DNA of 64,000 nt from Ipomoea triloba. Lineage: Eukaryota > Streptophyta > Magnoliopsida > Solanales > Convolvulaceae. Every line of letters begins with the position of its first letter. The stretch's first letter is position 1. The DNA lies in NCBI RefSeq assembly GCF_003576645.1, contig NC_044917.1, positions 11,301,896 through 11,365,895 of the forward strand, written 5' to 3'. Both the position numbers and the translations under genes were made by a program. The notes below the pieces were generated by a model. It was not told the origin of the DNA and searched no databases. It saw nothing but the letters and a program-made list of their open reading frames with translations. This document shows, in pieces, positions 10,561 to 22,054 of the stretch.

Positions 10561-11369
10561 ACTATCCCTAATCAAAGAACTTTGTCTTAAAAACTTTGAT
10601 TCATAGACTCTGCATCCTCCCACCACATTCTTCTCTCTCCCATTCTCTTTCATCCAATTCGTTCTGTACTACTCCGAAAATTTTAAAGTGATTCCTATAG
10701 TGAAATTTTTAAAAAAAAATTCCTATAGTGGAATTAAAAAAAAATAAAAATTCCTATAGTGGATGCCCTTACCACATTTTTGTCATTTAATAAGTAAATT
10801 GGAGTAATTGACCCAACCATCTCCGCTTCAGCTGTTTTCCCATTTCCCCTGTTTCAAGTCAACAACTTGTCCATCTAAATTTCCACAGACTCCGACGCTA
10901 TGTCTGAAATTTCCACCGTAATCCTCACCTCTACTCACGCCCCTTGCTCCAATTTTGCTTTAAAAAAAAAAAAGAAAAAGAAAAGAATTCTTCATGAAAT
11001 TAAAGAGAAATTGAAAATTGACGAAATCGGAGACGAAACAGGCTTCGGATGGAAACGTTGTTGAATCCGATGAAAGACTTAAAAACTGAGTATCAGAGTA
11101 AAACATATAGATTAAAACTCTATATATGCAATTTTTTATTTTTTTATAGACAAAAAACTTATAGCAGACAGAGTACTCTACTAGATGTTCTCATCTTTAA
11201 TAACGATCATATCTAGTCTTTGATCTAATTTTGATTCACAGATTATGTTCTCTGTTTTCTTGTTTCTTCTTTGCAGTTTTTTTTTTTTCTTCAGGGTAAC
11301 AAATTAAAGAATACAGATTAAAGTTAGGGCATAAAACTGGTTTGGGCAAAGCAAGCTAAGGATCTTCGG
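10561..11369. other. Intergenic DNA, probable 3' flank of the ERF gene
   Basis: No coding exon is supported. A short segment with three copies of TTCCTATAGTG lies near 10690-10760. The part nearest 11,369 should contain the ERF 3' UTR on the minus strand. Confidence 0.3.
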
Positions 11370-11981
11370 TCATAGGCATAGAGCTGTGGAGTGAAGATCG
11401 CAGACGTCATCCATGGCCGGCGGCAGGTTGAGATCGAAAGACAACGGTTTTCTGAAAGACGATGAAGCGATGTTTTCACAGTCGCCGTCGTCGACAACAG
11501 ACGACGAAGAATCGCAGTCGCTATGACAATCATCCGGAGCTATCGGAGGCGACCTCGGGTGACGGCGATTAGGCGTCGCCGCCGTGTGCGGCGGAGGCGG
11601 CCGTGGCCCACTGAAAGACTCCACCGTGCTACTCATGCTGCTGGAGGCGGGTCTCGGGGAAATCATGAGGGAACCGATGAGCGGATTTTTAGGGATTGCG
11701 GTTTGGTTGTAAGGAGGTAGTTGCGAAATCGGCGGAGGTGGGAAGTTGGTCTTGACTCTCGGGCCGTTTAGTTTCCTGGCCGCGGCGTCATATGCACGCG
11801 CGGCTTCCTCGGCTGAGAGAAAGGTCCCCAGCCATAGACGGGTCTTTTTCCATGGATCTCTGATCTCGGCCGAGAATTTACCCCACGATCTCTTTCTAAC
11901 GCCGCGGAATTTTACCTCTTTAAGCTCGCCGGATCCGATGGCGTCTCCGGCGGCGGCGGCGGCTGCTCTGCCTCTGGCCAT
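11370..11981 (-). CDS. ERF/AP2 transcription factor with EAR repression motif (group VIII-like)
   Basis: This intronless gene encodes about 203 residues, starting at the ATG of [10 protein letters not shown]. An in-frame extension to 12062 is hydrophobic and unlike the family, so the internal start is preferred. The AP2/ERF domain covers roughly residues 24-82 and binds GCC-box [35 protein letters not shown], then [20 protein letters not shown] and TNFP. The RDPWKKTR form resembles ERF12-like group VIIIa proteins. A serine/proline-rich middle is followed by LSFDLNLPP near the C terminus, a DLNxxP EAR motif that recruits TOPLESS-type co-repressors, so it is probably a nuclear repressor. S replaces the usual P in KRPWG, and K-F-S replaces R-Y/F-A just after. 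The exact orthologue is not assigned. Confidence 0.93.
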   Translation of the reverse strand: MARGRAAAAAAGDAIGSGELKEVKFRGVRKRSWGKFSAEIRDPWKKTRLWLGTFLSAEEAARAYDAAARKLNGPRVKTNFPPPPISQLPPYNQTAIPKNPLIGSLMISPRPASSSMSSTVESFSGPRPPPPHTAATPNRRHPRSPPIAPDDCHSDCDSSSSVVDDGDCENIASSSFRKPLSFDLNLPPAMDDVCDLHSTALCL

Positions 11982-12517
11982 CGCCCAAAGCCAAAGAAGA
12001 ATCGAAACTGAGGAGAGAAAGTAGATGAGATTATGAGAAGAAAGAAAGGTATAATCAAGCATCCAGCGCCATAGAAGAAACAGCGATGAAGCTTTCCCCC
12101 TATCTACAGTTTCTCTCTCTCTCTCCGCCGTGCGCGGTGGTTTGTAGATGATGAGTGAGTAGAGAGTAGAGAGATTTTGGAGTGAGTAATGTGAACTCCC
12201 GGTGGTTGCTATTTATTTACGTTTTGGTTTGGGAATTTTCTTCTCGTTGACGAGGAATTGAGGACGAAAGGAGAAAACCGTGTTTGGCTTCTGTATCCTC
12301 CCAAAACACCTTATTCACATTGGGGATTTTGTTTTTTTCTTTTGCGTCCAGGAAAGGGGTTCGTTTTTAACTCTTTTCATCTTATACTTTCCCTTGAATT
12401 AACTCATTTTGGTCAAATTCACCTTCATCATTTTAATAAATACAAAAAGAATCATTCTACATTCTTCTATTCATACAATTTCTTTCATTTGGGTTTGATT
12501 ATGCCCAACGCTACATA

Positions 12518-12868
12518 TCATTGTGCATCCCGTAAGGAGATGAATTCTATGTATTCTAAGTAATTTTGTTGTGTATTTTAGACAATCATTCTGTGTATTA
12601 TAGGCAACCGTTCTGTGTATTCATGTTAGTAACACATGTTGTGATGTGTTTGTGCATTCGAATGCTAGAATACACAGAATATTAACACAAAATACACAGA
12701 ACTCATCCTCCTAACATTCGAATGCACAAACACATCACAACCTGTGTTACTAACATAAATACACAGAACGGTTGCCTAAAATACACAGAATGATTGCCTA
12801 GAATACACAGAACGATTGCCTAAAATATACATAATTCATCTCCTTACGAGGTGCACAATGCATTGTGC
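12518..12868. mobile_element. Foldback/MITE element with about 150 bp arms
   Basis: The segment 12518-12665 is nearly the reverse complement of 12712-12868, separated by about 45 bp. Both arms contain repeated ACACAGAACGGTTGCCTAAA-like units and end near CATTGTGCA. The right arm has one extra unit. No coding potential is seen. The transcript would form a long hairpin. The superfamily was not determined. Confidence 0.7.
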
Positions 12869-13254
12869 ACCCTGGTCAACGATATAAATTGTCTATTATT
12901 ACATAAATCATTTTCTATGCTCCAAAAGGTTGAATCCTCAATCCCAAGGGCCTCCACACTCAATTGAACACGGAGGCTAGACCTTTGTTTAAGACTCGAT
13001 CAATGGTCTTTCCTCTTAAACTTCACTCATGTGACCAATTGAACTGCTCATATAAGTTACATAAATCATTTTCTATTCATCACTTCTTGACATGCCATTA
13101 CATTTAGATATATTTCGGGGGATAGCAAATTCACAAGTATATTATGAAATTAAAGAGTTTTCTTTTTTAATCAATGACACATCAAGTAATGAATATTATG
13201 TAGTCATTTATTTTAGTATGATAGAATAATATTTTTCTTTGATTATTATATAAA

Positions 13255-14390
13255 GGTAAAATAATCAAATAAACCCCCTCAATCGATATATTAGTAAAAT
13301 TGGGCCCTTTAAGTGAAAAAAATATCAATCACACCCCTTAAACCGACAAATATATTCAATTGAGACTTATGAAAACCTATTTAGCCTGTTGATTTAGTGT
13401 ATATATAACTTTTCTACAACTAACATAAATCTAAGCGTATAATTTTTAAAATTTATTTTTATCTTTTTCAATTTTTAAAAATATATATCTTATCTTCTAC
13501 TTTTTTCAAAAATAAAATAAAAGAGATAAAAACAAAGACCGCCAACAAACTACTAATGGTTGTATCCCTCTATCTTCTACTGATAATCATGGTTGTTGCA
13601 TTGGAAAACGACAGAGGCGGCCACGATAACATTCATCATAAAAGGTCTAGTTCTAGACCCTTATTTCAAACAACCATGGTTGTATGTAAAAGATAGAGAT
13701 AGATGGCCACCAAATCACCATGGTTGTATGTATTATGTATGGTAGCAATATATAAAGAAAAGTTGGTTAAATAAGCCTCTTAAGTTAGTAGAATAGTGCA
13801 ATTAAGCCCTTTAAGTGAAAAAAAATTTTCAATCACACTCACTTATATTGATAAATATGTTTAATTGAGCCCTAGGATAACCTATTTAGCAAGTCAAATT
13901 TGACGTATACATGACTTTTTTAGAGCTGACGTCGATCTAAGTGTACAATTTTTAAAATATAATTATATCTATTACTTAAAAAAATAATATAACAGAGGTC
14001 ACCTGCAAACTACTAGTGGTAGCTGTCAATCTCCCACTATCTTTTACAGAAAATCATGATTGTCGTAATGGAAGACGACAAAGACTGCCACAACTACCTT
14101 CATTAAAGAGTGTCTAAATTTAGACCCTTACTCCAAACAACCATGGTTGTATGTATACGATAGAAAGTAGATGGCCACAACAATAGTTTGCTTGTGGTTG
14201 TTGTTATTGTTTTAAAGTTTAAATTTGTAAATAAAAAATAGATTATATTAACAAATTTAAAGAGATAAAATTAAATCATATTTCGTAAATACTATACACT
14301 TGGATCCATGTTTATTCTAATAAAGCCATGTATACATCAAATAAAGAATAACTTGCTAAATAGCTAGGTTATCTTAGTGCATGCACTTCA
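13255..14390. repeat. Tandemly duplicated, partly inverted element (about 1.1 kb)
   Basis: Two diverged direct copies of about 450 bp (13,255-13,760 and 13,765-14,190) share CCCTTTAAGTGAAAAAAA, ACCTATTTAGC and CAAACAACCATGGTTGTATG. The last 200 bp (14,200-14,390) contain related motifs in reverse (GCTAAATAGCTAGGTTAT, CATGTATACATCAAAT), suggesting a foldback or nested repeat. No genes are seen. Confidence 0.5.
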
Positions 14391-14721
14391 AAAAAAAATA
14401 AAAAAAATTACCTCAGTATTAAATTAATTTTAATTTTTTTAAATTTAAGTGATTTTTTTTTGCTATAAAAATCTCATCAAATAATGTCAAGCAATAATAC
14501 AAGGTCAGACAATAGGGAATTTATCCATTATCTTAACAAAAAAAACATATAACTTGCATCACTGCACAAGTTATTCCAAAGATTGAAATATATAGGATAT
14601 ATACACACCTTTTTTATTTAAAATACTCATGATTAATTCATAATTAGTTAATTTATGCACAACAAACAAATAAACAAAAAAGTTAGATGTAGCCTGAAAG
14701 ATATTGATCTAGTAGATAAAA

Positions 14722-15073
14722 ACTTCACCTACAAAAAAAAAAAAAAAAAATGTTTTTAGCGACGGACACAATCCGTCGCTAAAAAAGTTTAGCGACAGAT
14801 GAGTCCGTCACAAAAACCATCCTTGCTAGAATTTAGCGACAAATTTTTTTCCGTTGCTAGGGTCTAACGACGGAAGGTCGCTAAATTCTTTTAGGTGACG
14901 AATTTGATGATGAAATTTGTGAAGGAATAGCGACGATAATTTTTGTCACTAAATCTAACGACGGAAAATCCGTCGCTAAATCAAGAAACTATCCATCACT
15001 AATTTCCTAGTTTGAAGATCTGGTGACGTATTTGAATTTTGAAAGGGAATAGCAACGAATATTTCTGTCGCTA

Positions 15074-15110
<37 letters not shown>
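14722..15110. mobile_element. CACTA-like element end with sub-terminal repeats and (AT)n
   Basis: The sequence starts CACCTACAAAAAAAA, close to the plant CACTA-type end CACTACAAGAAAAA. It is followed by several direct and inverted copies of TAGCGACGGA/TCCGTCGCTAAA, typical of CACTA sub-terminal regions. It runs into an AT dinucleotide tract at about 15,076-15,108. Only one terminus is seen and there is no transposase, so this is a fragment or non-autonomous copy. Confidence 0.5.
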
Positions 15111-15113
<3 letters not shown>

Positions 15114-15736
15114 TATTTCAATTAAAATCCCTATTTTTTTAATTTACATGTTAAAGCTTAAAATTCATATCAACACACAATATCTAACACTATTATCATC
15201 AACACTACTTAATACTATCAAATTTTATATCATCATAAAATTAAACTATTATCAAACTTTATACTAACACAATATTTTAAATCACACTTTAATACAATAA
15301 TATATATCATCAAAACACAATACTATAAAATCAAAACGGTAATTACATAACAAAAGTCTTAAAGTAGCATTTTTGATTGATTTTGGAAGTATTGCAAATC
15401 CAGTAAATGATGCAAATCCATTGTGTGTATACAACGTTGATGGAATTTAATGAAAATGGAAACTATCAACATGATACACCTCCACTCACCTGCAAAACAT
15501 GATTACATTATTTTCACAAGCCATCAAGCATCAAGCATCAAACATCATACTCTTTTCTTAGCATTCAATTTTATTGGAGCTAAGTTTTAAACTCAAAAGT
15601 TCAAGTAAATAGGCACCAGTAAATTTTTAAGTCAAAGAGTTCAAAAATAGACTACAAATGATCTTAATTTTAAACTCAAGAGCTCAAGATTACTAATTCA
15701 TAAATAACATCTAACCACCATTGTTAAATATCTAAC
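15111..15736. other. AT-rich intergenic DNA
   Basis: No gene or clear repeat is seen, apart from CATCAAGCATCAAACATCA-type short repeats near 15,520-15,550. Confidence 0.3.
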
Positions 15737-16475
15737 CAGTGACAGATCCAGCACTGCTGCCCCACTACCCCACCACATATATGTAGTATATATATAAGAT
15801 ATACTAATATGTAACCAAAGATTAGCGTGGCTTAAATGGTAAGTTTGCATTGTATTGACGAAATGGTCTAGTGTTTGAACCACCTGGTAGGTTTTGATGA
15901 ATTTCTTTCAAAATACAATGATGAAATGGTCCAGTGTTCGAACCACCTTATAGGTTTTGATGAATTTCTTTCAAAATTTTTAATATCAATAGTGAGAATT
16001 CTAATTGAATTTTTTATTTGTAATAATGTGACTTTTTTTTTCCATTTTTTAATATCAATAGTGAGAATTTTAATTGAATTTTCTATTTGTAATATTGTGA
16101 TTTTTTTTTTCATTTCTTAATATTAATAGTGAGATGAGTGAAATTTTATTTTTGGCATTTTTTTTAATATTAATAGTGAGAATTCTAATTGAATTTTTTA
16201 TTTGTAACATTGTGACTTTTTTTTTTCTTTTTTAATATTAATAGTGAGATGAGTGATTTATAATAATGTGTTTTCTAGTCAAACTATTTTATCTAATTAA
16301 TTACGGAGTATGTTTTATATTTTATTTTAAATATTTTTATCTTGATGTATTTCGACTTTTCATCTCTAGTTAACAATATTTATGACTCGATCTCTACGTG
16401 TTTCATTTTTTAAAAAGAATATCTCGTTAGTTTATCTTTCGCCCCCACTGAGAAAATTTTCTGGATCCGCCACTG
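15737..16475. mobile_element. Non-autonomous hAT-like element with internal tandem repeats
   Basis: The ends CAGTGACAGATCCAG and CTGGATCCGCCACTG form a 15 bp terminal inverted repeat with two mismatches. They are flanked by near-identical 8 bp sequences, TATCTAAC on the left and CATCTAAC on the right. Inside are two copies of a segment containing GTTCGAACCACC and GATGAATTTCTTTCAAAA, and four to five copies of a roughly 70 bp unit containing AATATCAATAGTGAGAATT. No transposase is present. The 8 bp target duplication favours the hAT superfamily. Confidence 0.65.
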
Positions 16476-16886
16476 CATCTAACCACCATTAATCAAAGTC
16501 TCTTAGTCAATCATCATCAACTTAGTTAATCAAAGTCCCTTAGTTAACAATAACTTTCATTAAAAATGGTAATTGAAGTGAAAATACTATTAAAATGATA
16601 ATCGAAGATTATGGGAAAAAAATACCATTATGGGACATTATCATTAGTATTATGAAGATATTATATAGTAATGAGAATACATATGATGTACATTTAGTTT
16701 AATGTTTATGAATATTAAGACTTAAGTTTATTGACATTTAGAACAAATATTATGAATATAGTATGGAATGAATGTTATTAAACATGTGTATTTTTAATAT
16801 AATATTTATGTACATTAAATTTTATTTTTATGAACAAATATTATGAACATAATATATTAAATATGATGAACTAGGATCACCATGTA

Positions 16887-17036
16887 CTGCCAATGTCTTT
16901 GTGGTCAATCGGCATCTGGTGTACATTCCCATGTGGAAGGGAGTGAGTTCGCCTCAGTGGAAGCATCTGTTGACTCTTTGCGTGAGTTCGAGCCTCAGTG
17001 GAGACATCTGTTGACTCTTTGCGCTTGTAGGTTGAA
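16887..17036 (+). mobile_element. SINE with 12 bp target-site duplication
   Basis: The 150 bp insertion is flanked by the perfect direct repeat GATCACCATGTA (16,875-16,886 and 17,037-17,048). It has a box A-like TTGTGGTCAATCGGC and a box B-like GAGTTCGAGCCTC, so it is a tRNA-derived retroposon. An internal 45-50 bp duplication (CATCTGTTGACTCTTTGCG twice) is present. Relatives occur at 52,779, 56,530 and, as 3' fragments, at 4,250 and 40,722. Confidence 0.8.
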
Positions 17037-17340
17037 GATCACCATGTATTATTAAATCCTTATCCACGATATCATTTGTCCACATCGAACCGGGCAGCTT
17101 CGGAGAGTCTGTGGGCTAGGCGCGTGGAAGAATGGATTATCAACGCGTAAGCAAGTTGAACGTGAACTGTGAAATGAAACACGTGCCTAATTGGCAATTG
17201 CCTTCCAGAGTTGATAGTTCCATTGCCTTCAATTTTATAGGTTGGACTGTTGGAGACTTGGAAGTGTTCCATTGTGAATAATCTATAAAATTTGTTAGAA
17301 ATATTTTATTCTCTCTCAAGACTCCAATAAATTATTTAAT

Positions 17341-17797
17341 TGTTATGAAACAAAAGGAAAATAGTGGATGTCCAAGTTGTGGTTCGAACCTTGGAACATT
17401 CACTTAAAAACTAAAATCTAATCCACTTAGCTATCACGGCTGTTGGTGGTAGATTGCAGAACATTTAATAACTAAATGTTGTCTGGAAAGCTAGTTCAGG
17501 ATGGAGTAAAAAGCTATGGGTTAGGGGAATTGAACCCGTGACTTTAGGCTGGCAGCTAAGCTTTTAGGCGTTTGACAAATCCATCCAGACTAGGACAATT
17601 ATGTGCAATTACTGTAGATATATATATTTGTTTACTCCACTCCTGATAGTATAAATACCCCCTCCACTCTTTGAAAAGATTATCTCAGAAACATCAATGA
17701 AAGTGCTTCTTCCTTCTTCTAGTTTCGGTGTTTTCCATTTCAGTTTCTTCATTTCATATTATCACTATCATAGTTATTATTAATATTATTTACAACA
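17341..17797 (+). repeat. 5' LTR
   Basis: This 457 bp LTR matches 22,725-23,181. It contains a TATA box TATAAATA at about 17,650 followed by CCCCCTCCACTC, a likely RNA polymerase II start region. The segment just after it (CGTTATCGGCACGAG) is the likely primer-binding site. It is not the usual initiator-Met 3' end complement and looks complementary, with two mismatches, to a tRNA-Ile anticodon-arm sequence recalled from memory. Confidence 0.9.
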
Positions 17798-19131
17798 CGT
17801 TATCGGCACGAGTGCTCTACCCAAACCCACAACAATACCTTCCACCACTTTTCCGACGAGCCAAGAAAAAAAAATGAAAGCACCACTGCCAACGTTCTCC
17901 ATGGCTCGTCGTCCACCACCGTCGACGCCGTACTGTCCACGTTGCACACCGCACAGCCACCTGTCGCCGGCTACCTTGGTCACTCGCCGTCGCCTCCCAC
18001 TGCCGCCGGCGCCATCACCATTTCTGGTATATCTCTTTCTCTCTTCCTTCTCGGTTACGGACAAACAGGTGAAGTTGGAGATGAAAATCACGGCTCACGG
18101 GTATGCTTTTACTATTCTTATTATTATTATTAAAATGAAAGGAATAAAGCAAGTGGGGAACCTGGAGATTCTCTACAGTATGCTGTATGCATAATGAAAT
18201 TGCTGATCTTTCACTTTATTATTATTATTATTATTATTATTATATTATTTATTAATATAATACGTATATCAGCCATGTGCTCATACATCACATTATAATT
18301 GATTATTAATGATGTTTGGAATTAGGCCATTCGTGACTAATCCTGTTAACATCAAACTTGATTGTGTCTCCTGGAAGCTAATCCGATTGACAGATTCAAA
18401 ATTCGCAACTGGTTAAATACATTAATTATGGAGCACGACTGAAAATGATTAGGGAGAATTATATCGGAGATTTTGACCATACTTCGATGAGGTTTGCTTC
18501 CTTCATATTTTAAATATGATATAATATTATCAATGCCATATATATGACAATTATGTGCAAATGATTATTCATTGCACTAGTGAAATATTATTAGGAATTG
18601 ATCATATTTCCTAGAATTATTATTATGGCATGTTTTAGACAAGAATATAGTCCATATATTTGTTTGATGATTAAATTTTGAGAGCATAATTGAATATTGT
18701 CACACTTTTTAGATCACCATTTCATATATTATATAATGATGTATATATATGAATATTATGTGACAATTGTTTTTGTCTCAATTTGCTCCATTATGGTTTA
18801 TAAATATATGCCATATGATTTATCCCATTTGCTATAAATGTTTTGATATGCTTATCAAAATTATGGGATTAATATGTATGCGTATTAGGTATATGCTATC
18901 CATAAATATCATATATTGAAAATGGATGTGAACTATGATATTTAATGTGATGCCTAAATTTTAAAGGCTATATACTATGATATTTAATGTGATGCCTAAA
19001 TTTTAAAGGCTATATATATGCTTGAAAGAAGCATATTAAATGATCAAGTTGATGAGGAAGTTTAAGATGAACAATAAGTCATAATGTTTTTAATTGTCAG
19101 TAGTATTGATGAACAATAAGTCATAATGTTT
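17798..19131 (+). other. Leader/internal region of the LTR element, no gag found
   Basis: The GC-richer start (17,800-18,160) resembles a retroelement leader with short open frames but no gag motif. It is followed by an (ATT)n microsatellite at about 18,205-18,245 and AT-rich DNA. Two tandem duplications lie next to the RWP-RK gene: TGATATTTAATGTGATGCCT near 18,936-19,015, and AACAATAAGTCATAATGTTT at about 19,058-19,148. Confidence 0.5.
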
Positions 19132-20098
19132 TTAATTGTCAGTAGTATTATTGGGAGGAGGAACATCTTCATCTAACAAAGCAAGTACTTCCTGTATGTC
19201 CTCCGGTGCTAATTCAGGAATATCAGGAAATATAGGAGCTTGTGATGAACTCTCAGGAATAGTAGAAGGAATAGTAGGAGCTTGTGATGAACTCTCAGGA
19301 ATAGTAGAAGGAATAGTTGTCGGATCTATATACCTTCTCTTTTTAGAACTATTCCTGTCACATTTGTCTCTGAGTCTTGTTGTTGCCTCAGCCAATTCTA
19401 TGTTTGGATTCTGTAGAATCGCTTTCTTCTCATCTTCTAACCCCTTTATTACCCTTTGCAGTTCAGCTTGATCTTTGATTTCACCGAATTCCTACACCAC
19501 AAATTGTGTTAAACCTACTTCAAAATATCAAGTTGAAAGAAAATTAGAAATTACCTGGACATTTGCTAATAGCCTGTCCAAACTCACAAGTTTCCGATAA
19601 GGCCAGTAGGCAATCCCTACTTCCCTACATTTTTTCTTGAAAGTTGCTCGCCCGACCTGCAATTCTTCTGCAGCTTGATCAGCGGTCAAATAGAAATATT
19701 TAGAAAACTTTTCAAAAGTTAGTGTGGTAGTATCACAAAAGGTTCTCCTAGTCCTCTTTCTCCCAATAAATACATTTGCATTTATATTTGCTACATCTAC
19801 CGCTGTAATGGTATTATCTTCCTCTACCACTACAGTATTGCTTTGGTCTGCAACCACAACATCTGTAACTGCAGTACCTGCATTAAAAGCTATAAGTTAA
19901 TATCACACTTATAGAATAAGAATTCTAGAAAATGGTTGAACCCTTACCAACTATCTCGTTCAATTCTGGTGGAGCATTCTCAAAATCTCCCACAGAAGTA
20001 TGATCTGTACTCTGTGCACTATCCCTTAACGGTGATAGGTGAATCTCATCCCAAAAGGAAGAATTATCCTGAGATGAGGAATTAGTAGTATTTGCCAT
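19132..20098 (-). CDS. RWP-RK (RKD-like) transcription factor, 3 exons, inside the LTR element
   Basis: Exons on the minus strand are 20098-19948, 19877-19555 and 19491-19132, with GT-AG borders (TTG|GTAAGG, ATGCAG|GT, CAG|GTAATT, GTGTAG|GA). They join in frame to 277 residues without stops. The RWP-RK DNA-binding domain covers about residues 101-158: LTFEKFSKYFYLTADQAAEE, then GRATFKKKCREVGIAYWPYR, then KLVSLDRLLANVQ. A basic GRKRTRR at 89-95 may be a nuclear signal. The motif reads YWPYRK where the family has RWPxRK, so the first Arg is Tyr. A predicted helix follows (residues 159-205), then a 14-residue unit TIPSTIPESSSQAP repeated twice and an acidic tail. RKD proteins are nuclear regulators of egg-cell and germline programmes. 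Whether this copy is expressed or functional is unknown. Confidence 0.85.
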
Positions 20099-20739
20099 TT
20101 GCAAAAAAGTACAAAAGAAGTAAACGAGTAATATGTCTAGAACGGTGAATGCTCAGAAGTGAATGTGAGCGATAGAATGTCAAAAGGGAAAAACGGATAA
20201 TGAATTTATAGCAATGAGCAATCGGTATTAGAATGCTAATACTGTTTGAACCGATTGAGTATTTCAAAGTCTGTTGTCTCGTGATTCCTGTGAAAAGATA
20301 ACAATTATCGCATTTTTCTGTTTACAACGATTGCGGTTTTCAAACATCTTTAGGGAATACTGATTTGTCAGGGCTAACATTGATTTGGGCTAAATATTGA
20401 TAAGTCAGACAGTAGTCTCCCTATTTGCATGATTATTTTATGTAGCATGCTTAAATGAAAATTTTCAAATTATATGGGAGTCTAATTTGATATACTACTG
20501 TTTATGAAATCTGACACACTGCATATCATGATTATTCCCCTATACACCTAGTACGTATGTGATAAACATTTCCCAAATCTGCGTTTATATTCTTAGTATG
20601 CAGTCTATTTTACTATATCACCTCCATAGCGTATCTCTAAGGGCTATTGAATAAAACTAGGTATATATATATATGACGATCATAGAACTCCGTCTGATTG
20701 TCTAAATACCTAGAGCCTATTATTAGGGATCAATAGATA

Positions 20740-21900
20740 CGCTGATTGCATACTTAATGAAGATCGGTTCTCGGCATTAGGGGGAGATAAGGCCCAAATT
20801 TAATAAAAATGCCGAGAAGTTCCATGGAATGGAAAAATCTTCATTAGTTAAATCCACGTACTAGTTATACTGAACCAGAAGTTCAGAAGATAATCTATTT
20901 GCAATATTAGCAAATAATCTGCCAAATATATATACTGATCATGCTGATCAGAAAAGAGTGACTAGGTCTTATATTTAATTCCCAATTTAGATCGTATATC
21001 TCTACTGATACTCCTTGACACACCAGAAGTGTAGGAGGTCTATCAGTTTATGAGATAAGGAACACAATACTAGATCTAGTAAAGAAACATTACCACTCTT
21101 ATCTTGATGAGAATAATGTCCTGAAGACGTTCGTCCAGATGACGAAAACCCTAGTAAAGTGTACCGGTCAAACGTAATACTAGGGATGCGGAACGCCAGA
21201 TCCTAATATCTTTGGGAAATGTCAACGATCTGGTTAATTTAGAAATTGTCATGAATGTGGGAGAAAATTATAATAGTTGTCGACAACACGAGCCTATATA
21301 ATTGCTCATTTAAATAAACTGGATCCAGGTGAGGTGCTAGAAGCATCCTCATTATTGAATATTTAAAAGAGCAATTAAGGCATAGCTCAACTCGCTAAAA
21401 TACATTCTCTTTATGGCACGTACACCATTGATTGTAACCTCGTTGGTTACAAATGGGTGTTTGTACGAAAGATAAATTGAGAATGATGAGGTGGTATAAT
21501 ATAAAGCGAGTTTTGTAGCTCATGGGTTCACGCAGAGACCCTTGATTGATTTTAATCTCCCGCGTAGGATGACATTAAGTTCCGCTACATAACATCATTG
21601 GCAGAATGATAAAATTAGATATGCAGCTGATATACGTCATGACCGCATAATTATGGGTCATTAGACTCAGTAATTTCCATCCTGAAGAAGGAAATGAATA
21701 TGAGTATATTACGTGTCATTATGTGATCTTTAAAGGATTGCGACTGGAGAAGTTACTCTCTCAAGTAGTAGGGTAATGAGCCAGAAGTGTTCTTTAAGGG
21801 GTTGCTAATGAGCGTAGAGTTGCTACATTTGATAATGTTAGCTCATGCCTAAAAGACGGAGTTTTTGAAACGAAATACTTGGGAAACCCCAAGTATTATC
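20740..21900 (+). pseudogene. Degenerate Copia pol remnant
   Basis: The plus-strand frames give broken Copia motifs in the right order. An LGGDKAQ-type segment and REVPWN are followed by the IHLQNIAN-like stretch between integrase and RT (20,770-20,950). The RT start NLVGYKWVFVRK lies near 21,437-21,473, and AHGFTQRP-like residues near 21,515. Numerous stops and frameshifts make it non-functional. Confidence 0.7.
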
Positions 21901-22054
21901 TCGACCTGAAGATCGAGCTTTTCTTGAAGAAGTTTTATACACCAGTTAGCCTACTTGAAAAATGCCTTGAATATTTTGTATGNTGAAGAATGTTACCTTC
22001 AGGGGAGTATCATTTACTTGAATCATGAATATTATGCCCTGAAGTTTATATTGG

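Noticed and set aside
11523..12024. Plus-strand frames over the ERF gene
   Set aside because: They are antisense shadows of the AP2-domain coding sequence.
11982..12062. N-terminal hydrophobic extension of the ERF protein
   Set aside because: A membrane-like leader is foreign to ERF factors; the internal MARGR start fits the family.
17786..18194. Overlapping frames on both strands just after the 5' LTR
   Set aside because: GC-rich leader sequence without gag motifs; frames on opposite strands shadow each other.
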